Positions 43,976 to 52,152 of a stretch of 64,000 nucleotides of DNA are shown here, piece by piece. Origin of the DNA: PALSA-612 sp963776735 (GTDB lineage Bacteria > Actinomycetota > Thermoleophilia > Gaiellales > Gaiellaceae); the NCBI GenBank assembly GCA_963776735.1, contig CAVZNV010000016.1, positions 62,001-126,000 on the forward strand, written 5' to 3'. Under the pieces are notes generated by a model that made no database searches, was not told where the DNA came from, and worked only from the letters and a program-made list of their open reading frames with translations. The translations under genes and the position numbers were made by a program. Each line of letters starts with the position of its first letter. The stretch's first letter is position 1.

Positions 43976-44881
43976 TCAGGGGACCAGGACGACCTTCCCG
44001 ACGTGTCGCCGCTCTTCGATCAGGCGGTGACCATCGGCAGCCCGGTCGAGGGGAAACTCCGCGCCGACGACCGGCCGGATCGCGCCCTCCGCCCAGAGCC
44101 GCGCGAGGTCGTCGGCGGCCTTGTGCACCAGATCCGGCCGGTGCGCCATCAGCCGTCCGAGATAGAAGCCCTGCACGCCGACGTTGCGGCCGACGAGCAG
44201 TGCCGGGTTCAACGGCTCCCACATCCCGGCGGCGAAGCCGATTGCGATCAGCGTCCCCAGCGGATTCAGCACCTTGAGGCTCGACTCGAACACCGCGCCT
44301 CCGACCGGATCCAACACGACATCGGCCCGAACGCAGCCGGCGAAGTCGTCGTAGCCGTACGCCTCCTCGGCGCCGAGCGAGCGGGCGAGCTCTCGCTTCT
44401 CCTCCGTGCTCGCCGTCGCGATCACACGGGCACCGAGATGCCGGGCGACCTGCACCGCGGCGCTTCCGACGCCTCCGGCAGCGGCGTGGACGAGCACGAC
44501 GTCACCCGGCTCGACGCGCGTCTGGAGCGTCAGCGGTAGGTACGCCGTCAGGAACGCCATGAGGAATGCGGCGCCCTCAACGTACGACGCCTGCTCCGGT
44601 AACGGCACCAGCCACGCCTCGTCCACGACTGCCAGCTCGGCGTAGCCGCCGTTTCGCGGCAGACCCATCATCCGCCGCCCGTCGACGTCGCCGGCGATCT
44701 CCCCGCCCGGGACGATCGGCAGCTCGGGCGCCTGCGGGTAGCGCCCCTGGCGGATGAGCAGGTCCATGAAATTGATCCCCGCTGCCCGGACGTTCACGAG
44801 CTTCTGACCCGTCTCCGCCCGCGGCTCGGCAGCGTCGCCGTACCGGAGCACCTCCGGGCCGCCGGTCTCGCTGAGGGCCAC
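43976..44881 (-). CDS. Zinc-independent NADPH:quinone oxidoreductase family protein
   Basis: About 301 residues from GTG 44881. It has the MDR fold: GroES-like N-terminal half (VRAAGINFMDLLIRQGRYP, VPGGEIAGDV) and Rossmann half (VLVHAAAGGVGSAAVQVARHLGARVIAT). The cysteine cluster of zinc alcohol dehydrogenases is absent. A CTG at 44888-44890 would restore the conserved start M-R-A-V and overlap the upstream stop as CTGA, so the true start may be CTG. It follows the acyl-CoA ligase on the same strand. Confidence 0.85.
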   Translation of the reverse strand: MALSETGGPEVLRYGDAAEPRAETGQKLVNVRAAGINFMDLLIRQGRYPQAPELPIVPGGEIAGDVDGRRMMGLPRNGGYAELAVVDEAWLVPLPEQASYVEGAAFLMAFLTAYLPLTLQTRVEPGDVVLVHAAAGGVGSAAVQVARHLGARVIATASTEEKRELARSLGAEEAYGYDDFAGCVRADVVLDPVGGAVFESSLKVLNPLGTLIAIGFAAGMWEPLNPALLVGRNVGVQGFYLGRLMAHRPDLVHKAADDLARLWAEGAIRPVVGAEFPLDRAADGHRLIEERRHVGKVVLVP

Positions 44882-44886
44882 GGCTC

Positions 44887-46491
44887 TCAGAGCGGCGTCG
44901 TCTTTGCTTCGACGAACATTTCCCGCAGCGCCGTCTTGCGGAACTTGCCGACTGCGGTCTTCGGAATCTCGTCGATGAACTCGAACCGGTCGGGCAGCCA
45001 CCACTTGGCGAAGTCGGCGGCGAGAAAGTCGCGGAGCTCCTCGGACGTCGCCGACTCGCCGGGGCGGAGCACGACGGCGGCGAGCGGCCGTTCCGTCCAC
45101 TTCTCGTCCGGCACGGCGATCACGGCCGCCTCGGCCACGGCGGGATGGCCCATGAGCGCGTTCTCGAGGTCGACGGACGAGATCCACTCGCCGCCCGACT
45201 TGATCACGTCCTTCGAGCGGTCCTTGATCACGATGAACCCGTGCGGGTCGATCGAGACGATGTCGCCGGTGCAGAACCAGCCGTCCTCCGTCCAGCGGTC
45301 GGCCTGCTCGGGCGTGTCGTAGTAGCTCGACGCGACCCACGGGCCGCGGCATTCGAGCTCGCCCATCGCCTCGCCGTCCCACGGGATCAGATTTCCCTCG
45401 ACGTCGCGGGCCCGCACCTCGACGAACGGGAGCGGGATGCCCTGGAGCGCGATGTAGTCGAACCTCGTCTCGTCGTCCGCCGTCCGCAGGTCGCCTGGCA
45501 GATCGGTCGTCGACGCGACCGGCGAGGTCTCGGTCATTCCCCAGCCGTGGCAGATCGCGATCCCGTGCCGTTGCTGGAAGCCGGCGATCATCGCGCGCGG
45601 CGCCGCCGAGCCGCCCACAAGCATGCCCTTCAGGCTCGAGATGTCGTAGCGATCGGGTTCCGCGTCGAGCACGTTGAGGATGCCCATCCAGATCGTCGGC
45701 ACGCCGGCCGCCCAGGTGACGCGCTCGCGCTCGAAGTCCTCCAGCAGACTGTGGGGGTCGAGCAGCGGCCCCGGGTAGACGATCTTCGAGCCGAGCATGG
45801 CCGCGAGATAGGGGTAGCCCCAGGCGTTCGCGTGGAACATCGGGACGACCGGGAGAAACGTGTCCGACTCGCCGAGCGACCGGTCGAGCGGCGCGCCGGA
45901 CGCAACGCCGAACGTGTGCAGCACCGTCGAGCGGTGCGAGTAGACGACGCCCTTCGGCCGCCCGGTGGTGCCGCTCGTGTAGCACATCGCCGCCGCCTCG
46001 TTCTCGTCCAGGCCGGGGTCGCGCCACTCGTCCGCGGAGGCGGTCGCGAGCAGGTCCTCGTAGCTCGACTCGACGACGAAGACGTGCTCGATGTCGGTCT
46101 CGCCGATGAACTGATCGAGCACGGGAACGAGCATCTCGTCGACGATCACCGCCCGGTCGCCCGCGTGCGACGCGATGTACGCGAGGTCGTTCGGGTGCAG
46201 GCGGATGTTGAGCGTGTGCAGGACGAAGCCGCCGCACGGGATGCCGAAGTAGCACTCCATGTGCTGCGCGTGGTTCCAGCAGAGCGTCCCGACCCGATCG
46301 CCGCGCCCGAGGCCGAGCTTCGAGAGCGCGACCGCGAGCTGCTTCGAGCGGCGCATCAGCTCGCGGTAGTTCGTGCGGTCGAAGCTGCCGTCGGCGCGGC
46401 GGCTGACGATCTCCTTGTCTCCGAAGTACGACTCCGCGCGCCGCATGATCGTCGGCAGCGTCAGCGGGAAGTCCATCATCAGCCCGTCCAT
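44887..46491 (-). CDS. Long-chain fatty acid--CoA ligase (AMP-binding)
   Basis: 534 residues from ATG 46491; the frame stays open further upstream but that part is unrelated. The ATP/AMP signature is CYTSGTTGRPKGV, followed by HGWGMTETSP, DGWFCTGDI, IVIKDRSKDVIKSGGEWISS and the catalytic-lysine end IPKTAVGKFRKTALRE. It is of the medium/long-chain FadD type found beside beta-oxidation genes and activates fatty acids with ATP and CoA. Confidence 0.93.
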   Translation of the reverse strand: MDGLMMDFPLTLPTIMRRAESYFGDKEIVSRRADGSFDRTNYRELMRRSKQLAVALSKLGLGRGDRVGTLCWNHAQHMECYFGIPCGGFVLHTLNIRLHPNDLAYIASHAGDRAVIVDEMLVPVLDQFIGETDIEHVFVVESSYEDLLATASADEWRDPGLDENEAAAMCYTSGTTGRPKGVVYSHRSTVLHTFGVASGAPLDRSLGESDTFLPVVPMFHANAWGYPYLAAMLGSKIVYPGPLLDPHSLLEDFERERVTWAAGVPTIWMGILNVLDAEPDRYDISSLKGMLVGGSAAPRAMIAGFQQRHGIAICHGWGMTETSPVASTTDLPGDLRTADDETRFDYIALQGIPLPFVEVRARDVEGNLIPWDGEAMGELECRGPWVASSYYDTPEQADRWTEDGWFCTGDIVSIDPHGFIVIKDRSKDVIKSGGEWISSVDLENALMGHPAVAEAAVIAVPDEKWTERPLAAVVLRPGESATSEELRDFLAADFAKWWLPDRFEFIDEIPKTAVGKFRKTALREMFVEAKTTPL

Positions 46492-46590
46492 TCGAAGAAC
46501 TGTACGGCGGCCGCGGGGCACGGGCAACGTGGTGCCGCTTCCGGCCACGGCGGCGGCGTCCGTTTCGGCCCTGGCCCTGACCCGCTGGTC

Positions 46591-46627
46591 CGGACAGGTC
46601 CGAGGGACAGTCCCTCGGACCTGTCCG
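46591..46627. repeat. 37-base palindrome of the GGGACAGTC family
   Basis: Perfect inverted repeat: 18-base arms beginning CGGACAGGTCCGAGGGAC around a single A. Its left half nearly matches the bases preceding and entering the palindrome at 61004-61029. It lies in the 268-base gap upstream of the acyl-CoA ligase gene, which otherwise shows no gene. Confidence 0.75.
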
Positions 46628-46738
46628 CAAAGAACCCTCGCCCGCGGCAACCGGCGGGCCGAGCCGAGTCTTGCTTCGGACCGAGCGGCCGAACACCGCC
46701 GAGCTGTGCGCGGGGCGAGGCCTTTCAGGCCACGGCCG

Positions 46739-46764
46739 AGTGACTGTCCCATGGGACAGTCACT
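46739..46764. repeat. 26-base perfect palindrome, copy 1 (AGTGACTGTCCC family)
   Basis: Arms begin AGTGACTGTCCCA and are self-complementary with no loop. An identical copy with matching flanks is at 61004-61029. Its first bases include the stop codon of the SDR gene (TGA, minus strand). Confidence 0.8.
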
Positions 46765-47572
46765 GGGACTTGTCCGATCCGAGCAGGAGCCGGGACACGA
46801 CGCGGTCTCGCACGCGGTCGGGCAGGGTCTCGACGGCGGCGCGGAGGTGGGCGTCGCGGCCGACCCGGTAGCGCGTCCGCGGGCTCTCGTCGGTGAGCGC
46901 GTGCTCGATCGCCTCGGCGACCGACTCGACGGGCGCGGCCTTGGCAGCGCGCGCCGCGGCGAAGGAGCGCATCGCCTGCAGCCGCTGTCCGTAGCGATCG
47001 AGCGCCTCGGGCGGGAGCGTGTCGGCGATCGGCTGCGGCTTCGACCAGATCGGCGTCGCGATCGTTCCCGGCCTGACGATCGCAACGTGGATCCCGTCGG
47101 GCGCCAGCTCGAGCCGCAGCGAGTCGGCGAGCGCCTCGAGCCCGAACTTGGAGATCGCGTAGGGCCCGAGGAACGGCAGCGCACTCGTCCCGGCGATCGA
47201 CCCGACGAGCACGATCCGCCCACGCGCCGCCCGGATCGCCGGCATCAACGCCTGGATGACAGCGAGCTGGCCGACGACGTTGACCTCGAGCTGGCGTCTC
47301 AGGTCGTCGAGCGGCAGGTACTCGAGCGGCGCCGCGAGCGCGATGCCCGCGTTGTCGACGAGCCCGTCCAGCCGGTCGCCGACGGTTTCCGCCGCACGCG
47401 CGATCGCGTCGCCGTCGGTGACGTCGAGCAACAGCTCCGTCGTCCCGTCCGGCGCGGCGCCCTCGGCGCGGACGCCCGCGAACACCTTCCACCCGGCCCG
47501 CGCCAGCCGCTCGGCCGTCGCGGCGCCGATCCCGGAGGACGCGCCGGTGACGAGAACGGACCGCTCAGGCAA
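46760..47572 (-). CDS. SDR family oxidoreductase
   Basis: 270 residues. TGASSGIGAATAERLARAGW is the cofactor loop, DNAGIALAAPLEYL the NNAG region, and GSIAGTSALPFLGPYAISKFGLEALAD the Ser-Tyr-Lys site. It belongs to the retinol-dehydrogenase-like group acting on lipophilic alcohols or ketones; a LvaD-like 4-oxoacyl-CoA reductase is possible. Its start overlaps the acyl-CoA dehydrogenase by 8 bases and its stop lies within a palindromic repeat. Confidence 0.85.
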   Translation of the reverse strand: MPERSVLVTGASSGIGAATAERLARAGWKVFAGVRAEGAAPDGTTELLLDVTDGDAIARAAETVGDRLDGLVDNAGIALAAPLEYLPLDDLRRQLEVNVVGQLAVIQALMPAIRAARGRIVLVGSIAGTSALPFLGPYAISKFGLEALADSLRLELAPDGIHVAIVRPGTIATPIWSKPQPIADTLPPEALDRYGQRLQAMRSFAAARAAKAAPVESVAEAIEHALTDESPRTRYRVGRDAHLRAAVETLPDRVRDRVVSRLLLGSDKSQ

Positions 47573-48530
47573 GAATCGCCGCGGCGACGACGGCGCGCTG
47601 GGCCGCCGGATAGCCGCCGTAGCCCTGGATCCACTGCGCGCGCTTGTAGTAGCGGTGCAGTGGGTGCTCCCAGGTGAAGCCGATCCCGCCGTGCGCCTGG
47701 ATCGAGTACTCGCAGACGGTGACCGCGACGTCGCCCGCGTAGGACTTGGCCGCGGCGGCGGCGAGCGGCGCCTCCTCGTCGTTCTCGGACACGCACCACG
47801 CGGCCCAGTAGGCGAGCGATCGCGCCAGCTCGGTCAGCGCGTAGCTGTCGGCGAGCCTGTGCGAGACGGCCTGGTAGATGCCGATCGGCTTGCCGAACTG
47901 CTCACGCGTCTTCGCGTGCTCGACCGAGAGCTCGAGCGCGCGCTGCGACATGCCGACCGCCTCGAGCGCGAGCGCAGCATACGCGCGCGTCCGCATGCGA
48001 CCCAGCGCCCCGGCCTCGCCGACGTCCTCCCCGTCGAGCCCGTCTTCGAGCCGGCCGAAGCGTCGCGTCGAGTCCATCGTCTCCAGCGTCTCGCCTTCGG
48101 CCGCGACGGCCACGAGCTTGCCGTCGCGCGCGACCAGCACCCGGTCGACGAGCGCGAGATCCGGCACAAGCGAACCGTCGAGGGACGCCGACCAGCGCGT
48201 CTTGCCTTCGACCGCCTCGCGTTGAAGCTCGGCCGGCAACTCGGGCAGCGCCAGCGCGACGGTCGAGAAGTACGGGCCGGGATAGAGCGCCCGGCCCAGC
48301 TCTTCGAAGAGCACGGCTTCCTCGAGGAAGCCGAGGCCGGCGCCTCCTGCCTCCTCCGGGACGGACACACCGACCCAGCCGAGCTCCGCGAGCTCCTGCC
48401 AGGAAGACGGCTCCCAACCCTCGTCCGAGTCGGCCAGCTCGGCCACGCGGTCGGCCGGATAGCGGTCGGCGAGGAACGTCCGCGCCTCGCTGCGGAGCTG
48501 CTCCTGTTCATCGGTGAACGCGAAATCCAT
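47565..48530 (-). CDS. Acyl-CoA dehydrogenase, small subunit type
   Basis: 321 residues, shorter than usual. It starts MDFAFTDEQEQLRSEARTFL and keeps the C-terminal helical domain (EHAKTREQFGKPIGIYQAVSHRLAD, then QAHGGIGFTWEHPLHRYYKRA). The usual catalytic EGT-E loop is not evident. Such proteins pair with a full-length partner to form heterotetramers, as in the FadE pairs of mycobacteria. The ATG overlaps the stop of the 384-residue dehydrogenase by one base. Confidence 0.88.
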   Translation of the reverse strand: MDFAFTDEQEQLRSEARTFLADRYPADRVAELADSDEGWEPSSWQELAELGWVGVSVPEEAGGAGLGFLEEAVLFEELGRALYPGPYFSTVALALPELPAELQREAVEGKTRWSASLDGSLVPDLALVDRVLVARDGKLVAVAAEGETLETMDSTRRFGRLEDGLDGEDVGEAGALGRMRTRAYAALALEAVGMSQRALELSVEHAKTREQFGKPIGIYQAVSHRLADSYALTELARSLAYWAAWCVSENDEEAPLAAAAAKSYAGDVAVTVCEYSIQAHGGIGFTWEHPLHRYYKRAQWIQGYGGYPAAQRAVVAAAILA

Positions 48531-49684
48531 CAGCGCGACCTCGGGAGGCCGAGCACGCGCTCGGCGATGATGTTGCGAAGGATCTCGGACGTCCCGGCCT
48601 CGATCGTGTTGCCGCGGCTGCGGAGCTGCTGGTACTGCCAGTACCCGTGCCCGTCGCCGTTCCAGAGCTGCGCGTCGGACCCGAGGATCTCGAGCGCAAG
48701 CTTCGTCAGGCGCTGGTTCGCCTCCGACCACGTCAGCTTCGAGACGGAGCCTTCGGGGCCTGGCATTCCGGTCTTCATCAGCTGCGTCAGCGCCCGGTAG
48801 TTCGTCAGTCGCAGCGCGCGCTGCTCGATCCACTCCTGCGCGATCCGGTCGAGCAGGACGGGGTCGTCGACGCCGCGCGTGCGCGCGAGGGTGAGCAGCT
48901 TGCGCACGTTCACCTCGAGCATCGCGGTGAGCGCGAAGCCGAGCGTCGCGCGCTCGTGCAACAGCGTCGTCATCGCGACGCCCCAGCCCTGGCCGATCTC
49001 ACCGAGCACGTTCTCGACCGGCACCTTCACGTCTGTGAAGAAGATCTCGTTGAACTCGGCCTCGCCCGTGATCTGCCGCAGCGGCCGGGTCTCGACGCCG
49101 GGCGCGTGCATGTCGACGAGCAGGTACGTGAGGCCCGCGTGCTTCTCCGAGTCGGGGTCGCTGCGGGTGACGAGAATGCACCAGTCGGCGATGTGGGCGA
49201 ACGACGACCACACCTTCTGGCCGTCGACGACGAAGTGGTCGCCTTCGAGCCGCGCGCTCGTCCGCGCCGCCGCGAGGTCGGAGCCGGCGCCGGGCTCGGA
49301 GAAGCCCTGGCACCAGATCTCCTCGGCGGACAGGATCTTCGGGAGATAGCGCGACTTCTGCTCCTCGGTGCCGTGCGCGATGATCGTCGGGCCGGCCATG
49401 CCCAGGCCGATCACGCCCATGTGCTGCGGCGCCTCGGCGCGAGCGGTCTCCTCGAGGAAGATCGCCTGGTGCGGGTAGGGCGCGCCGCGGCCGCTGTACT
49501 CGACCGGCCACGTCAGGCCGGCATAGCCCGCCTCGGCGAGCTTCTGGCTCCACGCGTACCAGGCGCGCTCGTACTCGGCCTCGCTCGAGCGCGGCCCGGT
49601 GAGATCGCTGGGGTAGTTCGCCTCGAGCCAGCCGCGTACCTCGGCGCGAAAGGCGGCTTCCTCAGGCGTGTCGCGGAGGTCCAC
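48530..49684 (-). CDS. Acyl-CoA dehydrogenase, catalytic subunit type
   Basis: 384 residues, full length. FAD/substrate motifs are WCQGFSEPGAGSDLAA, GQKVWSSFAHIADWCIL, and at the C-terminus IEAGTSEILRNIIAERVLGLPR with the catalytic-loop Glu. It is probably the catalytic half of a heterotetramer with the overlapping 321-residue partner. Confidence 0.92.
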   Translation of the reverse strand: MDLRDTPEEAAFRAEVRGWLEANYPSDLTGPRSSEAEYERAWYAWSQKLAEAGYAGLTWPVEYSGRGAPYPHQAIFLEETARAEAPQHMGVIGLGMAGPTIIAHGTEEQKSRYLPKILSAEEIWCQGFSEPGAGSDLAAARTSARLEGDHFVVDGQKVWSSFAHIADWCILVTRSDPDSEKHAGLTYLLVDMHAPGVETRPLRQITGEAEFNEIFFTDVKVPVENVLGEIGQGWGVAMTTLLHERATLGFALTAMLEVNVRKLLTLARTRGVDDPVLLDRIAQEWIEQRALRLTNYRALTQLMKTGMPGPEGSVSKLTWSEANQRLTKLALEILGSDAQLWNGDGHGYWQYQQLRSRGNTIEAGTSEILRNIIAERVLGLPRSR

Positions 49685-49688
49685 GGCC

Positions 49689-50849
49689 CTACTCTACGGT
49701 CGCGAGCGCGCTGCGGTCGAGGTCACCGATCCCGGTGCCGCCGGCCAGCGCGAGGGTGAGGTCGGTCTCGGCCAGGAGTTGCCGGACGACGACCTCGACG
49801 CCCTCCTGGCCGCCCACCGCGAGCCCCCAGACGTACGGCCGGCCGAGGAGAACGGCGTCGGCCCCGAGCGCGACGGCCTTGATCACGTCGGCGCCTGTGC
49901 GGATCCCGCTGTCGACGAGCACCGTCGTGTCGTCGCCGAGGGCATCGCGAACCTCGACCAGCGCGTCGAGCGAGGCGACTGCTCCGTCGACCTGGCGGCC
50001 GCCGTGGTTCGAGACGATGATTCCGTCGACGCCGCGGCTCCGTGCCTCGAGCGCGTCCTCGGCCGTGAGCACGCCTTTGACGAGCAGCGGGAGCTCCGTC
50101 AGGTCGCGCAGCCAGGCGAGGTCGTCCCAGGTCAGCGCCAGGTTCGGGAAGGTCGAGAGCATCAGCGCCGCCGCGGAGAGCACGTCCTCCTCCGGCGGCG
50201 CGGCGAGGTAGCCACGGAAGACAGGATCGCTGAAGAACTGCGCGCAGCCCTGGCCCTGGATGAACGGCAGATAGGTGTTCGCGAGGTCGCGCGGGCGCCA
50301 GCCGAGGACGAGCGTGTCGAGCGTGACGACGATCGCCGAGTAGCCGGCCGCCTCGGCGCGTCGGACGAAGCTCTCGCAGATCGTGCGGTCGGACACCCAG
50401 TAGAGCTGGAACCAGCGCGGCGCGTCCCCCATTGCCTCGGCGACGTCCTCGATCGAGTTCGACGCGGCACTGGAGAGGATCATCGGCACGCCGGTCGCGG
50501 CCGAGGCGCGCGCGACGGCCAGCTCGCCGTCGGGATGCACGATGTCCAGCACTCCGATCGGAGCGAGCAGGAACGGCGCCGGAGAGTGCGTGCCGAGCAC
50601 CTCGACGGCCAGGTCGCGCTTCGCGTTGCCGGTGAGCATCCGCGGCCGAAGGCGGCGGCGCTCGAACGCTTCGAGGTTCGCGCGCATCGTCGCCTCCGAG
50701 CCCGCGCCGCCGGCGACGTAGTCGAACGGTCCTTCCTCCAGCCGCTCCCGGGCCTTCGCCTCCCAGTCGGCGTAGGTCAGCGGCCACTCGTAGCCGCCGG
50801 AGAGGTAGATCCCGGTCTGGAACTGGCCGCCCTCGAACCCGAGGCTCAC
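49689..50849 (-). CDS. FMN-dependent alpha-hydroxy-acid oxidizing protein (lactate oxidase/monooxygenase family)
   Basis: 386 residues forming a TIM barrel. FMN-site segments are FLLAPIGVLDIVHPDGE, LSSAASNSIEDVA and LYWVSDRTICESF; catalytic His-Arg are in IIVSNHGGRQVDGA, and the phosphate site is DSGIRTGADVIKA. The long central insert is like that of lactate 2-monooxygenase-type members. It ends 5 bases from the dehydrogenase operon and may supply or consume 2-hydroxy acids. Confidence 0.9.
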   Translation of the reverse strand: MSLGFEGGQFQTGIYLSGGYEWPLTYADWEAKARERLEEGPFDYVAGGAGSEATMRANLEAFERRRLRPRMLTGNAKRDLAVEVLGTHSPAPFLLAPIGVLDIVHPDGELAVARASAATGVPMILSSAASNSIEDVAEAMGDAPRWFQLYWVSDRTICESFVRRAEAAGYSAIVVTLDTLVLGWRPRDLANTYLPFIQGQGCAQFFSDPVFRGYLAAPPEEDVLSAAALMLSTFPNLALTWDDLAWLRDLTELPLLVKGVLTAEDALEARSRGVDGIIVSNHGGRQVDGAVASLDALVEVRDALGDDTTVLVDSGIRTGADVIKAVALGADAVLLGRPYVWGLAVGGQEGVEVVVRQLLAETDLTLALAGGTGIGDLDRSALATVE

Positions 50850-50858
50850 GCGGCGATG

Positions 50859-51269
50859 CTATGCGAGGAGGACGCTGCGCGAAGCCGCTGCGGCGAGCCG
50901 ACGGTCGGCAGTGACGAGGAGGGCGCCCTCGGCCTCGGCGAGTGCGAGATAGTGCGCGTCGTAGGTCGTGATGCCGTGGTGCCGGGCGAGAGCGCATGCG
51001 GGCAGGGCCAGGTGCCGGCTCGGTATCGACTCGAACGGGAGCCGGACGATCCTCGCGAGAACATCGAATATGCGCGTGAAGTCCAGCCTGCCGGTCCGCC
51101 CGTGGCGCGCAAGCGCACTTGCGGATTCCGCATAGATGAGATCAGGCACGATCACGCGGAGTTCGCCCTCGGCGAGCCGTTCGACCCACGATCGGGCTTC
51201 TGCGACGTCATCGACGAGAGCCCGCACGAGCACGTTCGCGTCGAAGACTGCTCTAGATCGGCTCGCCAC
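50859..51269 (-). CDS. vapC: PIN-domain VapC-type toxin
   Basis: 136 residues. The four acidic PIN residues are visible in FDANVL, YAESAS, TTYDAHYLA and TADRRL. It is expected to be a metal-dependent ribonuclease neutralised by the overlapping antitoxin. GTG start, 17-base overlap with the antitoxin gene upstream. Confidence 0.88.
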   Translation of the reverse strand: MASRSRAVFDANVLVRALVDDVAEARSWVERLAEGELRVIVPDLIYAESASALARHGRTGRLDFTRIFDVLARIVRLPFESIPSRHLALPACALARHHGITTYDAHYLALAEAEGALLVTADRRLAAAASRSVLLA

Positions 51270-51543
51270 GCAGCCTGCGCTCGAGCGCCTCTTCGCCGCT
51301 GTCGCGCAGGATCCTCATCGTCTCTTCCGCGTCAGGATCGCCGGGCAACCGCTTGAACTCTCTGGAGAGCTCCCAGAGCTCGGCCACGAGGACTCTGGGG
51401 TCGGGCTCCTGCTCGGCGACGTCCTCGAGGATCTCGAGCGCCTCCGCGTTCACGGACCTGCCTTCGCGCTTCGCGCGCGCCTTGAGCGCCTCGTAGACCT
51501 CGGTCGGCACGTTCCGGATGTAGAGCGTCGGCAACCGCGTCAT
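51253..51543 (-). CDS. vapB: VapB/FitA-type ribbon-helix-helix antitoxin
   Basis: 96 residues. LYIRNVPTEVYEALKARAKREGRSVNAEALEILEDVA is an RHH DNA-binding domain of the FitA type; the acidic C-terminus would bind the PIN toxin. The ATG overlaps the 61-residue gene upstream by four bases (ATGA), so it is the third gene of a four-gene chain. Confidence 0.85.
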   Translation of the reverse strand: MTRLPTLYIRNVPTEVYEALKARAKREGRSVNAEALEILEDVAEQEPDPRVLVAELWELSREFKRLPGDPDAEETMRILRDSGEEALERRLRGEPI

Positions 51544-51725
51544 GCTAGCAATGTGCTTGCATCGCGCTCGTCGTCCCGCTCACGGAGCCGGTCGATCAGC
51601 TCTGACGCCTCCTCTTGTGTCTGCGGCCACGCCTCGCCGGCTTCCTTCAGGAGCGCGCGGGCGATCGCGTAGACCTGCCGGATCGTCGGCTTCGCGTCTG
51701 GCTTCCGGACCGTTCGCTCTCTCAT
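51540..51725 (-). CDS. Small protein of unknown function in the VapBC cassette
   Basis: 61 residues, basic at the N-terminus (MRERTVRKPDAKPTIRQVY) and acidic at the C-terminus (ELIDRLRERDDERDAS), probably two helices. The ATGA overlaps on both sides make it a firm gene despite its size. It might be a DNA-binding or toxin-neutralising helper; no motif proves this. Confidence 0.65.
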   Translation of the reverse strand: MRERTVRKPDAKPTIRQVYAIARALLKEAGEAWPQTQEEASELIDRLRERDDERDASTLLA

Positions 51726-52114
51726 CCGGCGAGCAGCCCTTCCGCGTCGCAGACCTTCCACGCGAGTCGGCCTCCGAGCGCGTGGAGAACCGCGTGGACA
51801 ATCCAGGCGTCGCGGCCTTCCTCGTCGAGCAGCCCGATTGCCTCGTGCACGCGCGCGGCCTGCAGCAACGCGTACTCGTGAACGTCCGCGAGCGCGAACG
51901 CACAGCTCTCGCGGAGCTCGTCGTCCCAGAGCTCGCCGAGTGCGTCGATCGACAGCTCCTCGATCTCGATCCATTCGCGCCGGCCGGAACTCGCGCGCAG
52001 CCTTTCGACCACGCCGGGCACGAGCGAGTCGAGGTCGACGTCGACCCGGATCGCGGTGTCGTGCGCGATCCGCTCGGCCAGCTGGGGCGGCTTCGGCGGC
52101 GCCGTCGTCTCCAT
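51722..52114 (-). CDS. Hypothetical acidic helical protein heading the VapBC cassette
   Basis: 130 residues from ATG 52114. It contains TAIRVDVDLDSLVPGVVERL, then WIEIEELSIDALGELWDDEL and a helical region ending in GRLAWKVCDAEGLLAG. I do not recognise a family. It overlaps the 61-residue gene by four bases. It lies 38 bases downstream of the nuclease/helicase gene on the same strand. Confidence 0.6.
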   Translation of the reverse strand: METTAPPKPPQLAERIAHDTAIRVDVDLDSLVPGVVERLRASSGRREWIEIEELSIDALGELWDDELRESCAFALADVHEYALLQAARVHEAIGLLDEEGRDAWIVHAVLHALGGRLAWKVCDAEGLLAG

Positions 52115-52152
52115 GCCGTCATGGAAGCACGGAAAGACGCGCGGAACTGTGC

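Noticed and set aside
46628..46738. Gene in the gap between the palindromes upstream of the acyl-CoA ligase
   Set aside because: Only short frames without ribosome-binding sites or recognisable sequence; the stretch is best read as repeat-bearing intergenic DNA.
46492..47223. Upstream extension of the acyl-CoA ligase reading frame
   Set aside because: The frame happens to stay open through the palindromic gap and the SDR gene, but the sequence is Arg/Ser-rich noise and the family N-terminus begins at 46491.
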